Shown in pieces: positions 1 to 8,024 of a DNA stretch of 64,000 nucleotides (its first letter is position 1; every line of letters starts with the position of its first letter). A program made the translations under genes and the position numbers. The stretch comes from Mycolicibacterium boenickei (lineage in GTDB: Bacteria; Actinomycetota; Actinomycetes; Mycobacteriales; Mycobacteriaceae). The DNA lies in the NCBI RefSeq assembly GCF_010731295.1, contig NZ_AP022579.1:2542001-2606000 (forward strand). The letters are read 5' to 3'. The notes under the pieces were generated by a model. It made no database searches and had not been told where the DNA came from. It saw only the letters and a program-made list of their open reading frames with translations.

Positions 1-42
1 GACCCAGTGACCGGCGATCAGCCGCGCCGTACGGGCGACTAG
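1..42 (+). CDS. 3' end of an upstream gene (partial, tentative)
   Basis: An open frame enters from the left edge and stops at a TAG at 40-42, ten bases before purN. Only 13 codons are visible, so no family can be read. In mycobacteria purN usually follows a membrane protein gene (the Rv0955 position), which this tail could belong to. That is an inference from gene order only. Confidence 0.3.
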   Translation, partial: DPVTGDQPRRTGD

Positions 43-51
43 GCTGCTCGC

Positions 52-681
52 GTGCAGCAACCGTTACATGTGCCTCCGAGCGCACCGGCACGGCTGGTAG
101 TGCTGGCTTCGGGGACAGGGTCGTTGCTCGCCTCGCTACTGGCCGCCGCCGCAGACGACTATCCGGCCCGCGTGGTTGCGGTCGGAACCGACCGCAAATG
201 TGCCGCCGTCGACATCGCGGCAGGCGCCGGGGTGCCGTCCTACACCGTGCGGCTGGGCGACCATGAAGACCGCGATGCCTGGGATGCCGCGCTCACCGCG
301 GCCACCGCAGAACACGAGCCGGACCTGGTGGTCTCGGCCGGGTTCATGAAAATTCTGGGCGGTCAATTCCTTTCCCGTTTCCCCGGCCGGGTCGTCAACA
401 CCCATCCGGCGCTGCTGCCCGCCTTCCCCGGCGCGCATGCCGTGCCCGAGGCGTTGGCGTACGGCGTGCGGGTGACGGGCTGCACGGTGCATCTCGTGGA
501 CTCCGGCATGGATACCGGGCCGATTCTGGCCCAGCAGGCCGTCGAGGTGCTCGATGATGACACCGAAGAGACTTTGCATGAGCGCATCAAGGTGGTCGAA
601 CGTCGACTGCTGGTGGATGTGCTGGCCGCGCTGGCAACCCGCGGCGTGACCTGGACTGGACGAAAGGCGACCATAGGGTGA
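52..681 (+). CDS. purN: phosphoribosylglycinamide formyltransferase PurN
   Basis: Cytosolic enzyme of de novo purine synthesis. It transfers the formyl group of 10-formyltetrahydrofolate to GAR. The protein has 209 residues, the usual size. The phosphate-binding loop [12 protein letters not shown] lies at about residues 18-29. The catalytic triad of the family is intact: N116 and H118 in [12 protein letters not shown], and D154 in DSGMDTGP. The start is a GTG. The stop overlaps the purH start by four bases (GTGA), so the two genes are almost certainly translationally coupled. Confidence 0.96.
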   Translation: MQQPLHVPPSAPARLVVLASGTGSLLASLLAAAADDYPARVVAVGTDRKCAAVDIAAGAGVPSYTVRLGDHEDRDAWDAALTAATAEHEPDLVVSAGFMKILGGQFLSRFPGRVVNTHPALLPAFPGAHAVPEALAYGVRVTGCTVHLVDSGMDTGPILAQQAVEVLDDDTEETLHERIKVVERRLLVDVLAALATRGVTWTGRKATIG

Positions 682-2240
682 GCGAGAAGAAACCGATCCG
701 GCGAGCGCTGATCAGTGTCTATGACAAGACCGGCCTGGCCGATCTGGCCCGCGGCCTGCACGAGGCGGGCGTGGCCATCGTCTCCACCGGGTCGACCGCC
801 AAAACCATTGCGGCCGCGGGCGTTCCGGTCACCCCCGTGGAAGACGTGACGGGTTTCCCTGAGGTGCTCGACGGCCGGGTCAAGACGCTGCACCCCCGTG
901 TGCACGCCGGCCTGCTTGCCGATACCCGCAAGCCCGAACACGTTGCGGCCCTGCAGGAGCTCGAGGTCGAGGCCTTCGAGCTCGTGGTGGTGAACCTGTA
1001 CCCGTTCTCCGAGACCGTCGAGTCCGGGGCATTGGTCGACGAGTGCGTCGAGCAGATTGACATCGGCGGGCCGTCCATGGTTCGTGCGGCCGCCAAGAAC
1101 CACCCGAGCGTCGCTGTGGTCGTGGATCCGCTGGGCTATGACGGGGTGCTGGCCGCAGTCCGCGCCGGCGGGTTCACCCTCGAAGAGCGGAAGAAGCTGG
1201 CGTCGTTGGCATTCCGGCACACCGCCGAGTACGACGTGGCCGTCGCGAGCTGGATGGGGTCGACGCTGGCGCCTGAAGAGCCCGCGCAGCCGCTGCCGGC
1301 CTGGTTCGCCGGCACCTGGCAGCGCAGTGCCGTGCTGCGCTACGGCGAGAACCCGCATCAGCAGGCCGCGGTGTACCGCGACGACTCCGCGTGGCCCGGA
1401 CTGGCCCAGGCCGAGCAGCTGCACGGCAAGGAGATGTCCTACAACAACTACACCGACGCCGACGCGGCGTGGCGGGCGGCGTTCGACCACGAAGAGATCT
1501 GTGTGGCGATCATCAAGCACGCCAACCCGTGTGGCATCGCGATCTCGTCCGAGTCGGTCGCCGACGCGCACCGCAAGGCGCACGAGTGCGATCCGCTGAG
1601 CGCGTTCGGTGGCGTCATCGCCTCCAACACCGAGGTCAGTGTGGAGATGGCCGAGACCGTCGCCGACATCTTCACCGAGGTCATCATCGCCCCGGCATAC
1701 GAGGCCGGTGCGGTCGAGATCCTGGCCCGCAAGAAGAACATCCGCATCCTGGTGGCCTCCGAGCCTCTGGTCGGTGGCATCGAGCTGCGCCAGATCAGCG
1801 GCGGGGTACTGCTGCAGCAGCGGGACGCGCTCGACGCCGAGGGCGACGATCCGGCGAACTGGACGCTGGCCACCGGTGAGCCTGCCGACCCGCAGACGCT
1901 GAGCGATCTCGTGTTCGCCTGGCGGGCCTGCCGCGCGGTGAAGTCCAACGCGATCGTGATCGCCAAGGACGGCGCGACCGTGGGCGTCGGTATGGGACAG
2001 GTCAATCGCGTCGACGCGGCCGGACTGGCCGTGCAGCGTGCGGGCGACCGCGTGCCCGGTTCCGTCGGCGCCTCCGATGCGTTCTTCCCGTTCCCCGACG
2101 GCTTGGAGACGCTGACCAACGCGGGCGTCAAGGCGATCGTGCACCCGGGTGGATCGGTGCGTGACGCCGAGGTGACGGCCGCGGCCGAGGCTGCCGGCAT
2201 CACGCTGTACCTCACCGGTGCAAGGCATTTCGCGCACTAG
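678..2240 (+). CDS. purH: bifunctional AICAR transformylase / IMP cyclohydrolase PurH
   Basis: Catalyses the last two steps to IMP: formylation of AICAR with 10-formyl-THF, then ring closure. It has 520 residues, full length. The N-terminal methylglyoxal-synthase-like cyclohydrolase domain begins [12 protein letters not shown] and carries the NLYPF segment. The transformylase domain carries the KHANPCG motif with the catalytic Lys-His pair. It ends in LTGARHFAH, typical of the family. It starts with GTG inside the purN stop. No terminator is obvious; the gene is followed directly by the 63-bp palindromic repeats. Confidence 0.96.
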   Translation: MSEKKPIRRALISVYDKTGLADLARGLHEAGVAIVSTGSTAKTIAAAGVPVTPVEDVTGFPEVLDGRVKTLHPRVHAGLLADTRKPEHVAALQELEVEAFELVVVNLYPFSETVESGALVDECVEQIDIGGPSMVRAAAKNHPSVAVVVDPLGYDGVLAAVRAGGFTLEERKKLASLAFRHTAEYDVAVASWMGSTLAPEEPAQPLPAWFAGTWQRSAVLRYGENPHQQAAVYRDDSAWPGLAQAEQLHGKEMSYNNYTDADAAWRAAFDHEEICVAIIKHANPCGIAISSESVADAHRKAHECDPLSAFGGVIASNTEVSVEMAETVADIFTEVIIAPAYEAGAVEILARKKNIRILVASEPLVGGIELRQISGGVLLQQRDALDAEGDDPANWTLATGEPADPQTLSDLVFAWRACRAVKSNAIVIAKDGATVGVGMGQVNRVDAAGLAVQRAGDRVPGSVGASDAFFPFPDGLETLTNAGVKAIVHPGGSVRDAEVTAAAEAAGITLYLTGARHFAH

Positions 2241-2270
2241 TTTTGCGTGCTGTTTCGGCTCGTTGTGGTG

Positions 2271-2333
2271 CGCCGTTTTCTACCCCTGGGTTGTGAGTCG
2301 CGTGGTTTAGCGACCCCAGGGTAGAAAGCGGCG
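2271..2333 (+). repeat. 63-bp palindromic repeat, copy R1 (outer left)
   Basis: Imperfect hairpin-forming unit with arms CGCCGTTTTCTACCCCTGGG and CCCAGGGTAGAAAGCGGCG. The asymmetric core GCGTGGTTTAGCGACCCC gives it an orientation. It matches R2 at 49 of 63 positions and the reverse complement of R4 at 48 of 63 (hand count). It lies 30 bp after purH, so it could also work as a terminator, but there is no T-tract. Confidence 0.85.
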
Positions 2334-2354
2334 AATCGCCATCGCTGGTGTCTG

Positions 2355-2417
2355 CGCCGGTTTCTACCCCACGGCTGTCGATCGCGTGGAGTCACGACCC
2401 CACGGTGGAAAACGGCG
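2355..2417 (+). repeat. 63-bp palindromic repeat, copy R2 (inner left)
   Basis: Same unit and orientation as R1, 21 bp further on. Its asymmetric core is GCGTGGAGTCACGACCCC. It matches the reverse complement of R3, on the other side of the DUF559 gene, at 51 of 63 positions. That is closer than its match to neighbouring R1. The 99 bases from R2 to the ATG at 2517 show no other element. Confidence 0.85.
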
Positions 2418-2516
2418 AAGCAGCGTGATCCACAGCGCGGAGTTCATCCACACCCTGGGCCGAGATCCCTGAGGGCGCCATCAATCCGTCGGACATGCTG
2501 CCGATCCTCGGGGGCC

Positions 2517-3377
2517 ATGAGCACCCCTTTCATCGGACCAGAAGCGCTCGCGGCGGGCACCCTTACCCGAAGCCAACTGCGATGGCGATACGCCACGGTG
2601 CATCCACGGGTCTACCTGCCGAAGGAAGCCGGCCGAACCCTGAAGGCCAACACCATGGCTGCATGGCTGTGGACGGGTCGTCGCGGGATCATCGCCGGCC
2701 GGGCAGCCGCAGCACTGCACGGCGCGCAATGGGTGGACGACGATGCCCCGGTGGAACTGATCACCGAACACGGGCGTCGTCAGCCCGGCGTCATCGTGCG
2801 CGAGGAACGCATCAAGCCCGACGAGATCTGCCAGATCGGCGATTTCAGCGTCACCACACCGTTGCGCACGGCGCTTGATCTCGCGCGATTCCTTCCCCGT
2901 GACGAGGCGGTCGCCCACCTCGACGCGCTGGCGATCGCAACTGGCGTCGAGGCCGGCCCGGTGCTCGAGCTGGCCGCCCGGTATCGCGGCCTTCGCGGAA
3001 TACGAAGCGCCCGAACAGCACTCGATCTAATGGATCCGGGTGGTCAATCTCCGAGGGAGACCTGGCTGCGGCTGCTCCTCATCGACGCGGGCTATCGGCG
3101 TCCGCGTACCCAGATTCGGGTGAGCGACGGTTTCAACGAGGCATTCATCGACATGGGCTACGACGACGTCCAAGTGGGCTTGGATTACGAAGGTAAGCAC
3201 CACGCCACGGACCGCCTGCGGGTGGTGCATGACATCGGCCGTAATGAACTCATCGAACGCGAGGGCTGGATAGACATCCGCGTCGTGGTCGAACACAGCA
3301 GGGCGTTCATCTTGCACCGAGTCCGAGAGGCATTCGCCCGCCGTGGTGCTTCGCCGATTTCTACCTGTGGGTCGTGA
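2517..3377 (+). CDS. AbiEi-antitoxin-N / DUF559 (Vsr-like) domain protein
   Basis: 286-residue protein of the mycobacterial group often named type IV TA AbiEi-family antitoxin-domain or DUF559 protein. The N-terminal half (about residues 1-110) has a winged-helix-like LTRSQLRWRY segment, and later ALHGAQWVDDDAPVELI. The C-terminal third (about 185-280) resembles the Vsr/PD-(D/E)XK-like DUF559 fold, with FIDMGYDDVQVGLDYEGKHH and a downstream RNELIEREGW helix. No partner toxin gene is adjacent. The last nine codons lie inside repeat R3. The protein is paralogous along its whole length to the broken gene at 10137-11018. Nuclease activity is a family-level possibility and is not shown by the sequence. 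Confidence 0.8.
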   Translation: MSTPFIGPEALAAGTLTRSQLRWRYATVHPRVYLPKEAGRTLKANTMAAWLWTGRRGIIAGRAAAALHGAQWVDDDAPVELITEHGRRQPGVIVREERIKPDEICQIGDFSVTTPLRTALDLARFLPRDEAVAHLDALAIATGVEAGPVLELAARYRGLRGIRSARTALDLMDPGGQSPRETWLRLLLIDAGYRRPRTQIRVSDGFNEAFIDMGYDDVQVGLDYEGKHHATDRLRVVHDIGRNELIEREGWIDIRVVVEHSRAFILHRVREAFARRGASPISTCGS

Positions 3378-3414
3378 TTCCACGCTATCGGCGGCCCTGC
3401 GGTAGAAAGCGGCG
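3352..3414 (-). repeat. 63-bp palindromic repeat, copy R3 (inner right, inverted)
   Basis: Same 63-bp unit in the opposite orientation. Its reverse complement carries GCGTGGAATCACGACCC, the inner-type core shared with R2. The first 26 bp overlap the 3' end of the DUF559 coding region, including its TGA stop, so the unit contributes to the protein's C-terminus. Confidence 0.85.
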
Positions 3415-3435
3415 CATGCCCGCACGGCAGCCGCT

Positions 3436-3498
3436 CACGGTTTTCTACGTAGGGGTCGCTGAACCACGCTGTCGGCAGCCCTGGGGTAGAAAACGGCG
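3436..3498 (-). repeat. 63-bp palindromic repeat, copy R4 (outer right, inverted)
   Basis: Fourth copy, inverted. Its reverse complement carries GCGTGGTTCAGCGACCCC, the outer-type core shared with R1. The four copies therefore form nested inverted pairs, R1/R4 around R2/R3. The spacing of R3 to R4 (21 bp) equals that of R1 to R2 (21 bp). Confidence 0.85.
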
Positions 3499-3500
3499 CG

Positions 3501-3520
3501 CAAGGCAAGGCAAGGCAAGG
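3501..3520. repeat. four tandem copies of CAAGG
   Basis: A short perfect 5-bp tandem repeat directly after R4, flanked on both sides by CGCG. It is non-coding and lies between the DUF559 gene and the esterase stop. It may vary between strains by slippage. Confidence 0.8.
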
Positions 3521-3555
3521 CGCGCAAGCGAAAGCCGCGCCCGCCAAGCCAACCC

Positions 3556-4569
3556 CTACGCGCTCGCCTCGTCCTCGACCTCGGTGGTCGCGTACGCGAT
3601 GAACGACGTGATCTCCTCGACCGCGTGGCGCGCATCGGGGTTGATGTCGAAGCTCAGCTGGAACATGTGCATTGCCCTGTCCCACACCTGAACCCACGCC
3701 GGTACACCGGCGGCCTGAAGCTTGTCGGCCAGGGCGAAGGTGTCGTTGAGCAGCATCTCGTGCGTGCCGACCTGGAGCAGGAACGGCCCGAGCCCGTGCA
3801 GGTCCGCCTCGGGCGGCATCACCGGTGTGGGCCGGGTGCCGTTGACCGTGGCGAACACGTCGTAGATGAACTTCACCGTCATGAACGGGAACAGCACGTC
3901 TTTGTGCTCTTGCAGCGCACGGTATTTCAGATCCATGTCGGACGAGGTCAACGGTGAGAGCAGTACCTGCGCGGCGGGGACCGGCAGTCCGGCGTCGCGC
4001 GCGGCGATGGCGGTGTCGGCGGCCATCAGCCCGCCGGCCGAATCGCCGGCCAGCACAATCCGATTGGGCTCGAACCCGAGCGACAACGCCAGGCGGTAGC
4101 CGTCGAGCCCGTCGGCGACGGCATCGTCGATGTCGGCCTGCGGGGCCAGGCGGTAGCCGACGTTGAGCACGCGCGCCCCGGTGCTGGCCGACAGCTTCGA
4201 CACGAAACGGCGGTGCGAGTTCAGGCCGAGGGTCACCAGCGCCGAGCCGTGCAGGTAGACGATCACCAGATCGGAGTCGCGGGCCTCGGGGGCGACGACC
4301 CATTCGGCCGGACAGTTGGGCAGCGCCACGGGGGTCACCTCGGTGCCCGGCAGCGGCTTGATGGCCCGCAGCGGCCGGTCGATGACGTCCAGATGCGCGC
4401 GCTGCAGCAGGGCGGGGGCGACGCGGTTGATGCCCAGTCCGATCAGGGTCAGCAGACCCAGCAATGGGCGGACGAAGATCGCGGTGGTCCAGCCGAGTGC
4501 CCTGGACTGCAAAGATGCGGGGCCGAAGTGCACGGTGGCCGGCCGGCTACGCCAATCGAGCGAATTCAC
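3556..4569 (-). CDS. alpha/beta hydrolase, HSL-type esterase
   Basis: 337-residue hydrolase of the hormone-sensitive-lipase-like family, expected to cleave carboxylic ester bonds. The oxyanion segment YLHGSA lies at about 105-110 (HG rather than HGGG). The nucleophile elbow is GDSAGG with Ser177. A candidate catalytic His lies in the MHMFQL segment near the C-terminus. The usual acidic position reads GTHEML, so the Asp of the triad may be replaced by Glu. The N-terminus has hydrophobic stretches (about 27-50) that may associate with membrane. GTG start. It is convergent with the DUF559 gene and reads in the same direction as the kinase upstream, 36 bp away. Substrate unknown. Confidence 0.85.
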   Translation of the reverse strand: MNSLDWRSRPATVHFGPASLQSRALGWTTAIFVRPLLGLLTLIGLGINRVAPALLQRAHLDVIDRPLRAIKPLPGTEVTPVALPNCPAEWVVAPEARDSDLVIVYLHGSALVTLGLNSHRRFVSKLSASTGARVLNVGYRLAPQADIDDAVADGLDGYRLALSLGFEPNRIVLAGDSAGGLMAADTAIAARDAGLPVPAAQVLLSPLTSSDMDLKYRALQEHKDVLFPFMTVKFIYDVFATVNGTRPTPVMPPEADLHGLGPFLLQVGTHEMLLNDTFALADKLQAAGVPAWVQVWDRAMHMFQLSFDINPDARHAVEEITSFIAYATTEVEDEASA

Positions 4570-4605
4570 GATACTCAGGGTACCGGGTACCTGAACGCGG
4601 CCGAC

Positions 4606-6462
4606 TCAGGGCAGGGCGATAGTGGCCTGGGCCTCGATCGCCTTGTTGATGTCGGTCAACGCTTGCTTGTCGCGTTCGGTGGCGTCGGCGTTGATCTGCA
4701 GCACGTAGACGTTGCCCGGCGCCTGGATCACGATGGTGGTCTGGGTGATCGCGCGACGCTGGTTGCCCTTGGCGTAGGTGCCGGCCAGGTGGACCGTGGG
4801 GAACCCGCTGATCTCTCCGCGGCTGACGTCGCCGGAGGGCTTGTAGTCGGCCAGGTTCTGCAGCTCGTTGGGCGCGTATTCGAGCAGCTTGTTGGGGTCG
4901 ACGTCACCGGCCAGCTTGGAGATCAGCGAGACCACCGAGGGCGGCTCGGTCGGGTTCACCGGGTCGTTGACGATCGCCGAGTAGGCCCAGGCCGGGGTGC
5001 GGGGGCCGGCGTCGATCCATCCGGGCGGCGTCGGCATGGTGAACACCGGTGCGCCCGGATCGCCACGGTGGACCGGGGTTTCGACGATGCCGCTCTGCTT
5101 GATGTAGTCGGCGATGGTGAACGCGTGCCCCGCCGGTTTGGGGGCGGTCGTCGTTTCTGCGTCGGACGTATCCGTGGCGACGGCGGAGGTGGTCTCGCCC
5201 CCGCCGCCGCCGTTGTCGCCGCCGGAGGTCACCGCCATCGTGATGCCGCCGATCAGCAGAACGGCCGCGCCGATCACCCCGGCGGCCATCAGCAGGTTGC
5301 GCCGGTTGCTCGACTTCTTCGGGATCGGGTTGTGCGGCAGCGGGGGCGGCCCGAAGTTGGTCGGTGGCGGTCCGCCCGGCCCGCCCGGTCCGCCGAGGCC
5401 TTGCATCCCGACGGGTGTGCCTGCCGCAACAGGTTTGCGGGAGGAGGTTTCGTTGCCCGCCCACGACGAGGTGAACACCGGTGGCTCCGACGGGGACGCG
5501 GGCCTGAGGTTCGACGGCGACGGCGGTGCGGCCGGCGGGTTCGCCGGCTTCGGGATGATCAGCGGGGTGGTCGGTGGTGCCGGCTCGTGAGCGGGCGCCG
5601 GGGTGCGCACCTCGGGCGTGGTGCCGGTGGCCGCCTCGGCGAGCGCGACGGCGAAGTCGTGGCAGGTGTCGTACCGGTCCTTGGGATCCTTCGACAGCGC
5701 CTTGGCCATCACTGAATCGAACACGGCCAGTTCGGGTTTCGTGTCGGCAAGCTTGGGCGGCGGGGAGTTCAGGTGGTGGCTGATCACCACGGCCGGGTTG
5801 CTGTGCGCGAACGGCGGGGTACCGGTGAACAGCCGGTAGGCGGTGGCGGCCAGCGAGTACTGGTCGGCCCGGCCGTCGAGAGGCTGGCCCATCAACTGCT
5901 CGGGCGCGGTGTAGGACATCGAACCCACGGTGATGTTGGTCGAGGTGAGCCCGTTGACCTCGTCGGCGCGACGCGCGATGCCGAAGTCGGTCAGCATGAT
6001 GCGGCGCTTGGCGCCTTGTTTGCTGGTGAGCAGGATGTTGGCCGGTTTGACGTCCCGGTGCAGCAGCTTGCGCTGATGCGCGTAGTCCAACGCGTCGCCG
6101 ACGGCGGTGACGACCTCGATGACGTCCTCGGCGGGCATGCCCTTGGGGTACTGGTCGTGCAGCAGCTTGGCGGCGTCGTGCCCGTCGACGTAGTCCATCG
6201 AGATCCACAGCCGGCCCTCGAACTCGCCTCGGTCGTGCACGCCGACGATGTGCGGGTGCCACAGGGTGGCTGCCATGTCGGCCTCGCGGATGAACCGCTG
6301 CCGGAATTCGTTGTCCGAGCTCACGCTGATGGGCAGCACTTTGAGAGCGTCCTCGCGGGGTAACCGCGGGTGGGACGCCAGATAGACCTCGCCCATGCCA
6401 CCAGTGCCCACCAACTTCACGATGGTGAACCCTGCGAATTCCTGACCGCTAGCCAACGGCAT
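4606..6462 (-). CDS. PknF-like Ser/Thr kinase with extracellular LpqN-like domain
   Basis: 618-residue receptor-type kinase. The cytoplasmic kinase domain (about 10-280) has the glycine loop GTGGMG, Lys41, catalytic Asp137 in [11 protein letters not shown] and DFG at 159-161, all intact. The activation loop contains [10 protein letters not shown] Pro-rich juxtamembrane segment (about 285-385) leads to one membrane helix at about 390-412 and a Gly/Thr-rich linker. The last 170 residues resemble the LpqN/LpqT/Mtc28 secreted domain ([13 protein letters not shown] onward, then [13 protein letters not shown]). The kinase half is closest to PknF in my memory, but PknF lacks this ectodomain. A sensory role for the outer domain is inferred. 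Confidence 0.9.
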   Translation of the reverse strand: MPLASGQEFAGFTIVKLVGTGGMGEVYLASHPRLPREDALKVLPISVSSDNEFRQRFIREADMAATLWHPHIVGVHDRGEFEGRLWISMDYVDGHDAAKLLHDQYPKGMPAEDVIEVVTAVGDALDYAHQRKLLHRDVKPANILLTSKQGAKRRIMLTDFGIARRADEVNGLTSTNITVGSMSYTAPEQLMGQPLDGRADQYSLAATAYRLFTGTPPFAHSNPAVVISHHLNSPPPKLADTKPELAVFDSVMAKALSKDPKDRYDTCHDFAVALAEAATGTTPEVRTPAPAHEPAPPTTPLIIPKPANPPAAPPSPSNLRPASPSEPPVFTSSWAGNETSSRKPVAAGTPVGMQGLGGPGGPGGPPPTNFGPPPLPHNPIPKKSSNRRNLLMAAGVIGAAVLLIGGITMAVTSGGDNGGGGGETTSAVATDTSDAETTTAPKPAGHAFTIADYIKQSGIVETPVHRGDPGAPVFTMPTPPGWIDAGPRTPAWAYSAIVNDPVNPTEPPSVVSLISKLAGDVDPNKLLEYAPNELQNLADYKPSGDVSRGEISGFPTVHLAGTYAKGNQRRAITQTTIVIQAPGNVYVLQINADATERDKQALTDINKAIEAQATIALP

Positions 6463-6608
6463 GGAGCGCAGACTACCGGTCGACGCGCTCGGACAACGAC
6501 TATGTCGGGCTGTGTGGTCACACGCGGCGGGTCGCGGCCGCGAGCGGCCCCGAGGACTCGAGTCTGACGGGTGGCGATGTGTGCTCGCGTATTCAGTCGT
6601 AGCGTGGA

Positions 6609-8024
6609 GTGGTGAGCCAACCCAAAAACGATGGTCGCCGGCCAGCCGGCTCCGGCGATCTGCCCCGTACCGTCGGTGAGCTACGTGCCTCCGGCCATCG
6701 TGAGCGGGGCGTCAAAGCTGAGATTCGGGAGAACCTGCTGGCCGCGCTCGCGGATCGTCGCGATGTGTGGCCGGGCATCCTGGGCTTCGACGACACAGTG
6801 ATCCCGCAGCTTGAGCGGGCCTTGATCGCCGGGCACGACGTGGTGCTGCTGGGTGAGCGCGGTCAGGGCAAGACGCGGCTGCTGCGTGCGCTGACCGGGC
6901 TGCTCGACGAGTGGACGCCCGTGATCGCCGGGTCTGAGTTGGGCGAGCACCCGTACAGCCCGATCACCCCGGAGTCGATTCGCCGGGCCGCCGATTCCGG
7001 CGACGATCTGCCGATCGAATGGCGGCACCGCAGCGAGCGGTACACCGAGAAGCTGGCCACCCCGGACACCAGCGTGGCCGACCTCGTCGGCGACATCGAC
7101 CCGATCAAGGTGGCCGAGGGCCGCAGCCTCGGGGACCCGGAAACGATCGCCTACGGGCTGATCCCGCGGGCGCACCGCGGCATCGTGGCGGTCAACGAGC
7201 TGCCCGACCTGGCCGAGCGGATTCAGGTGTCGATGCTCAACGTGATGGAGGAGCGCGACATTCAGGTCCGCGGGTACACGTTGCGGCTGCCGCTGGATGT
7301 GCTCGTCGTGGCCAGTGCCAACCCGGAGGACTACACGAACCGCGGACGCATCATCACCCCGCTCAAGGACCGGTTCGGGGCCGAGATCCGGACGCATTAC
7401 CCGCTGGAGATCGACGACGAGATCGGGGTGATCCGCCAGGAGGCCCAGTTGGCCGCCGAGGTCCCCGATTATCTGCTCGGCGTGCTGGCCCGGTTCGCCC
7501 GCAATCTGCGGGAATCCAGCTCGATCGACCAGCGTTCCGGTGTATCGGCCCGGTTCGCGATCGCCGCGGCCGAGACGGTGGCAGCCTCGGCGCGGCACCG
7601 CTCGGCGATCCTCGGCGAGGACGATCCGGTGGCCCGCGTGGTCGACCTGGCCACGGTGATCGATGTGCTGCGAGGCAAATTGGAGTTCGAGACGGGTGAG
7701 GAGGGGCGCGAGCAGGCGGTGCTGGAGCACCTGCTGCGACGCGCCACCGCCGACACCGCGCAGCGGCTGCTGGGCGGTATCGACGTCGCGCCGCTGGTGG
7801 CCGCCGTCGAGGAGGGCTCACCGGTGACCACCGGTGAGCGCGTGTCGGCCAAGGACGTCCTGGCCGCGCTGCCCGATCTGGCTGTCGTCGACACACTCGC
7901 CTCGCGGTTGGGTGCGGTGTCGATCGGTGAGCGCGCCGCAGCGATCGAATTGGCCTTGGAGGCCCTGTATCTGGCCAAGCGCGTGGACAAGGTGACGGGG
8001 GAGGGCGAGACGGTCTATGGCTGA
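6609..8024 (+). CDS. MoxR/Mg-chelatase-like AAA+ ATPase (Rv0958 type)
   Basis: 471-residue AAA+ protein of the magnesium-chelatase/MoxR type. Walker A GERGQGKT lies at about residues 82-89. A Walker B-like stretch [11 protein letters not shown] follows near 195, and a sensor-like [22 protein letters not shown] near 240. Such ATPases usually act with a VWA-domain partner in metal-dependent assembly or maturation. The VWA gene follows here with an eight-base overlap. Two GTG codons in a row (6609, 6612) are possible starts. The client is unknown. Confidence 0.88.
   Translation: MVSQPKNDGRRPAGSGDLPRTVGELRASGHRERGVKAEIRENLLAALADRRDVWPGILGFDDTVIPQLERALIAGHDVVLLGERGQGKTRLLRALTGLLDEWTPVIAGSELGEHPYSPITPESIRRAADSGDDLPIEWRHRSERYTEKLATPDTSVADLVGDIDPIKVAEGRSLGDPETIAYGLIPRAHRGIVAVNELPDLAERIQVSMLNVMEERDIQVRGYTLRLPLDVLVVASANPEDYTNRGRIITPLKDRFGAEIRTHYPLEIDDEIGVIRQEAQLAAEVPDYLLGVLARFARNLRESSSIDQRSGVSARFAIAAAETVAASARHRSAILGEDDPVARVVDLATVIDVLRGKLEFETGEEGREQAVLEHLLRRATADTAQRLLGGIDVAPLVAAVEEGSPVTTGERVSAKDVLAALPDLAVVDTLASRLGAVSIGERAAAIELALEALYLAKRVDKVTGEGETVYG

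Noticed and set aside
363..2237. 624-codon open frame on the minus strand opposite purN-purH
   Set aside because: Shadow of purH. The sequence has no recognisable motif.
2517..3377. A type IV toxin-antitoxin module
   Set aside because: The AbiEi-type label rests only on the N-terminal region. No AbiEii-like toxin lies on either side.
2271..3498. The four 63-bp units as a CRISPR array
   Set aside because: The units are palindromic, occur in inverted orientations and enclose a gene. There are no regular spacers or cas genes.
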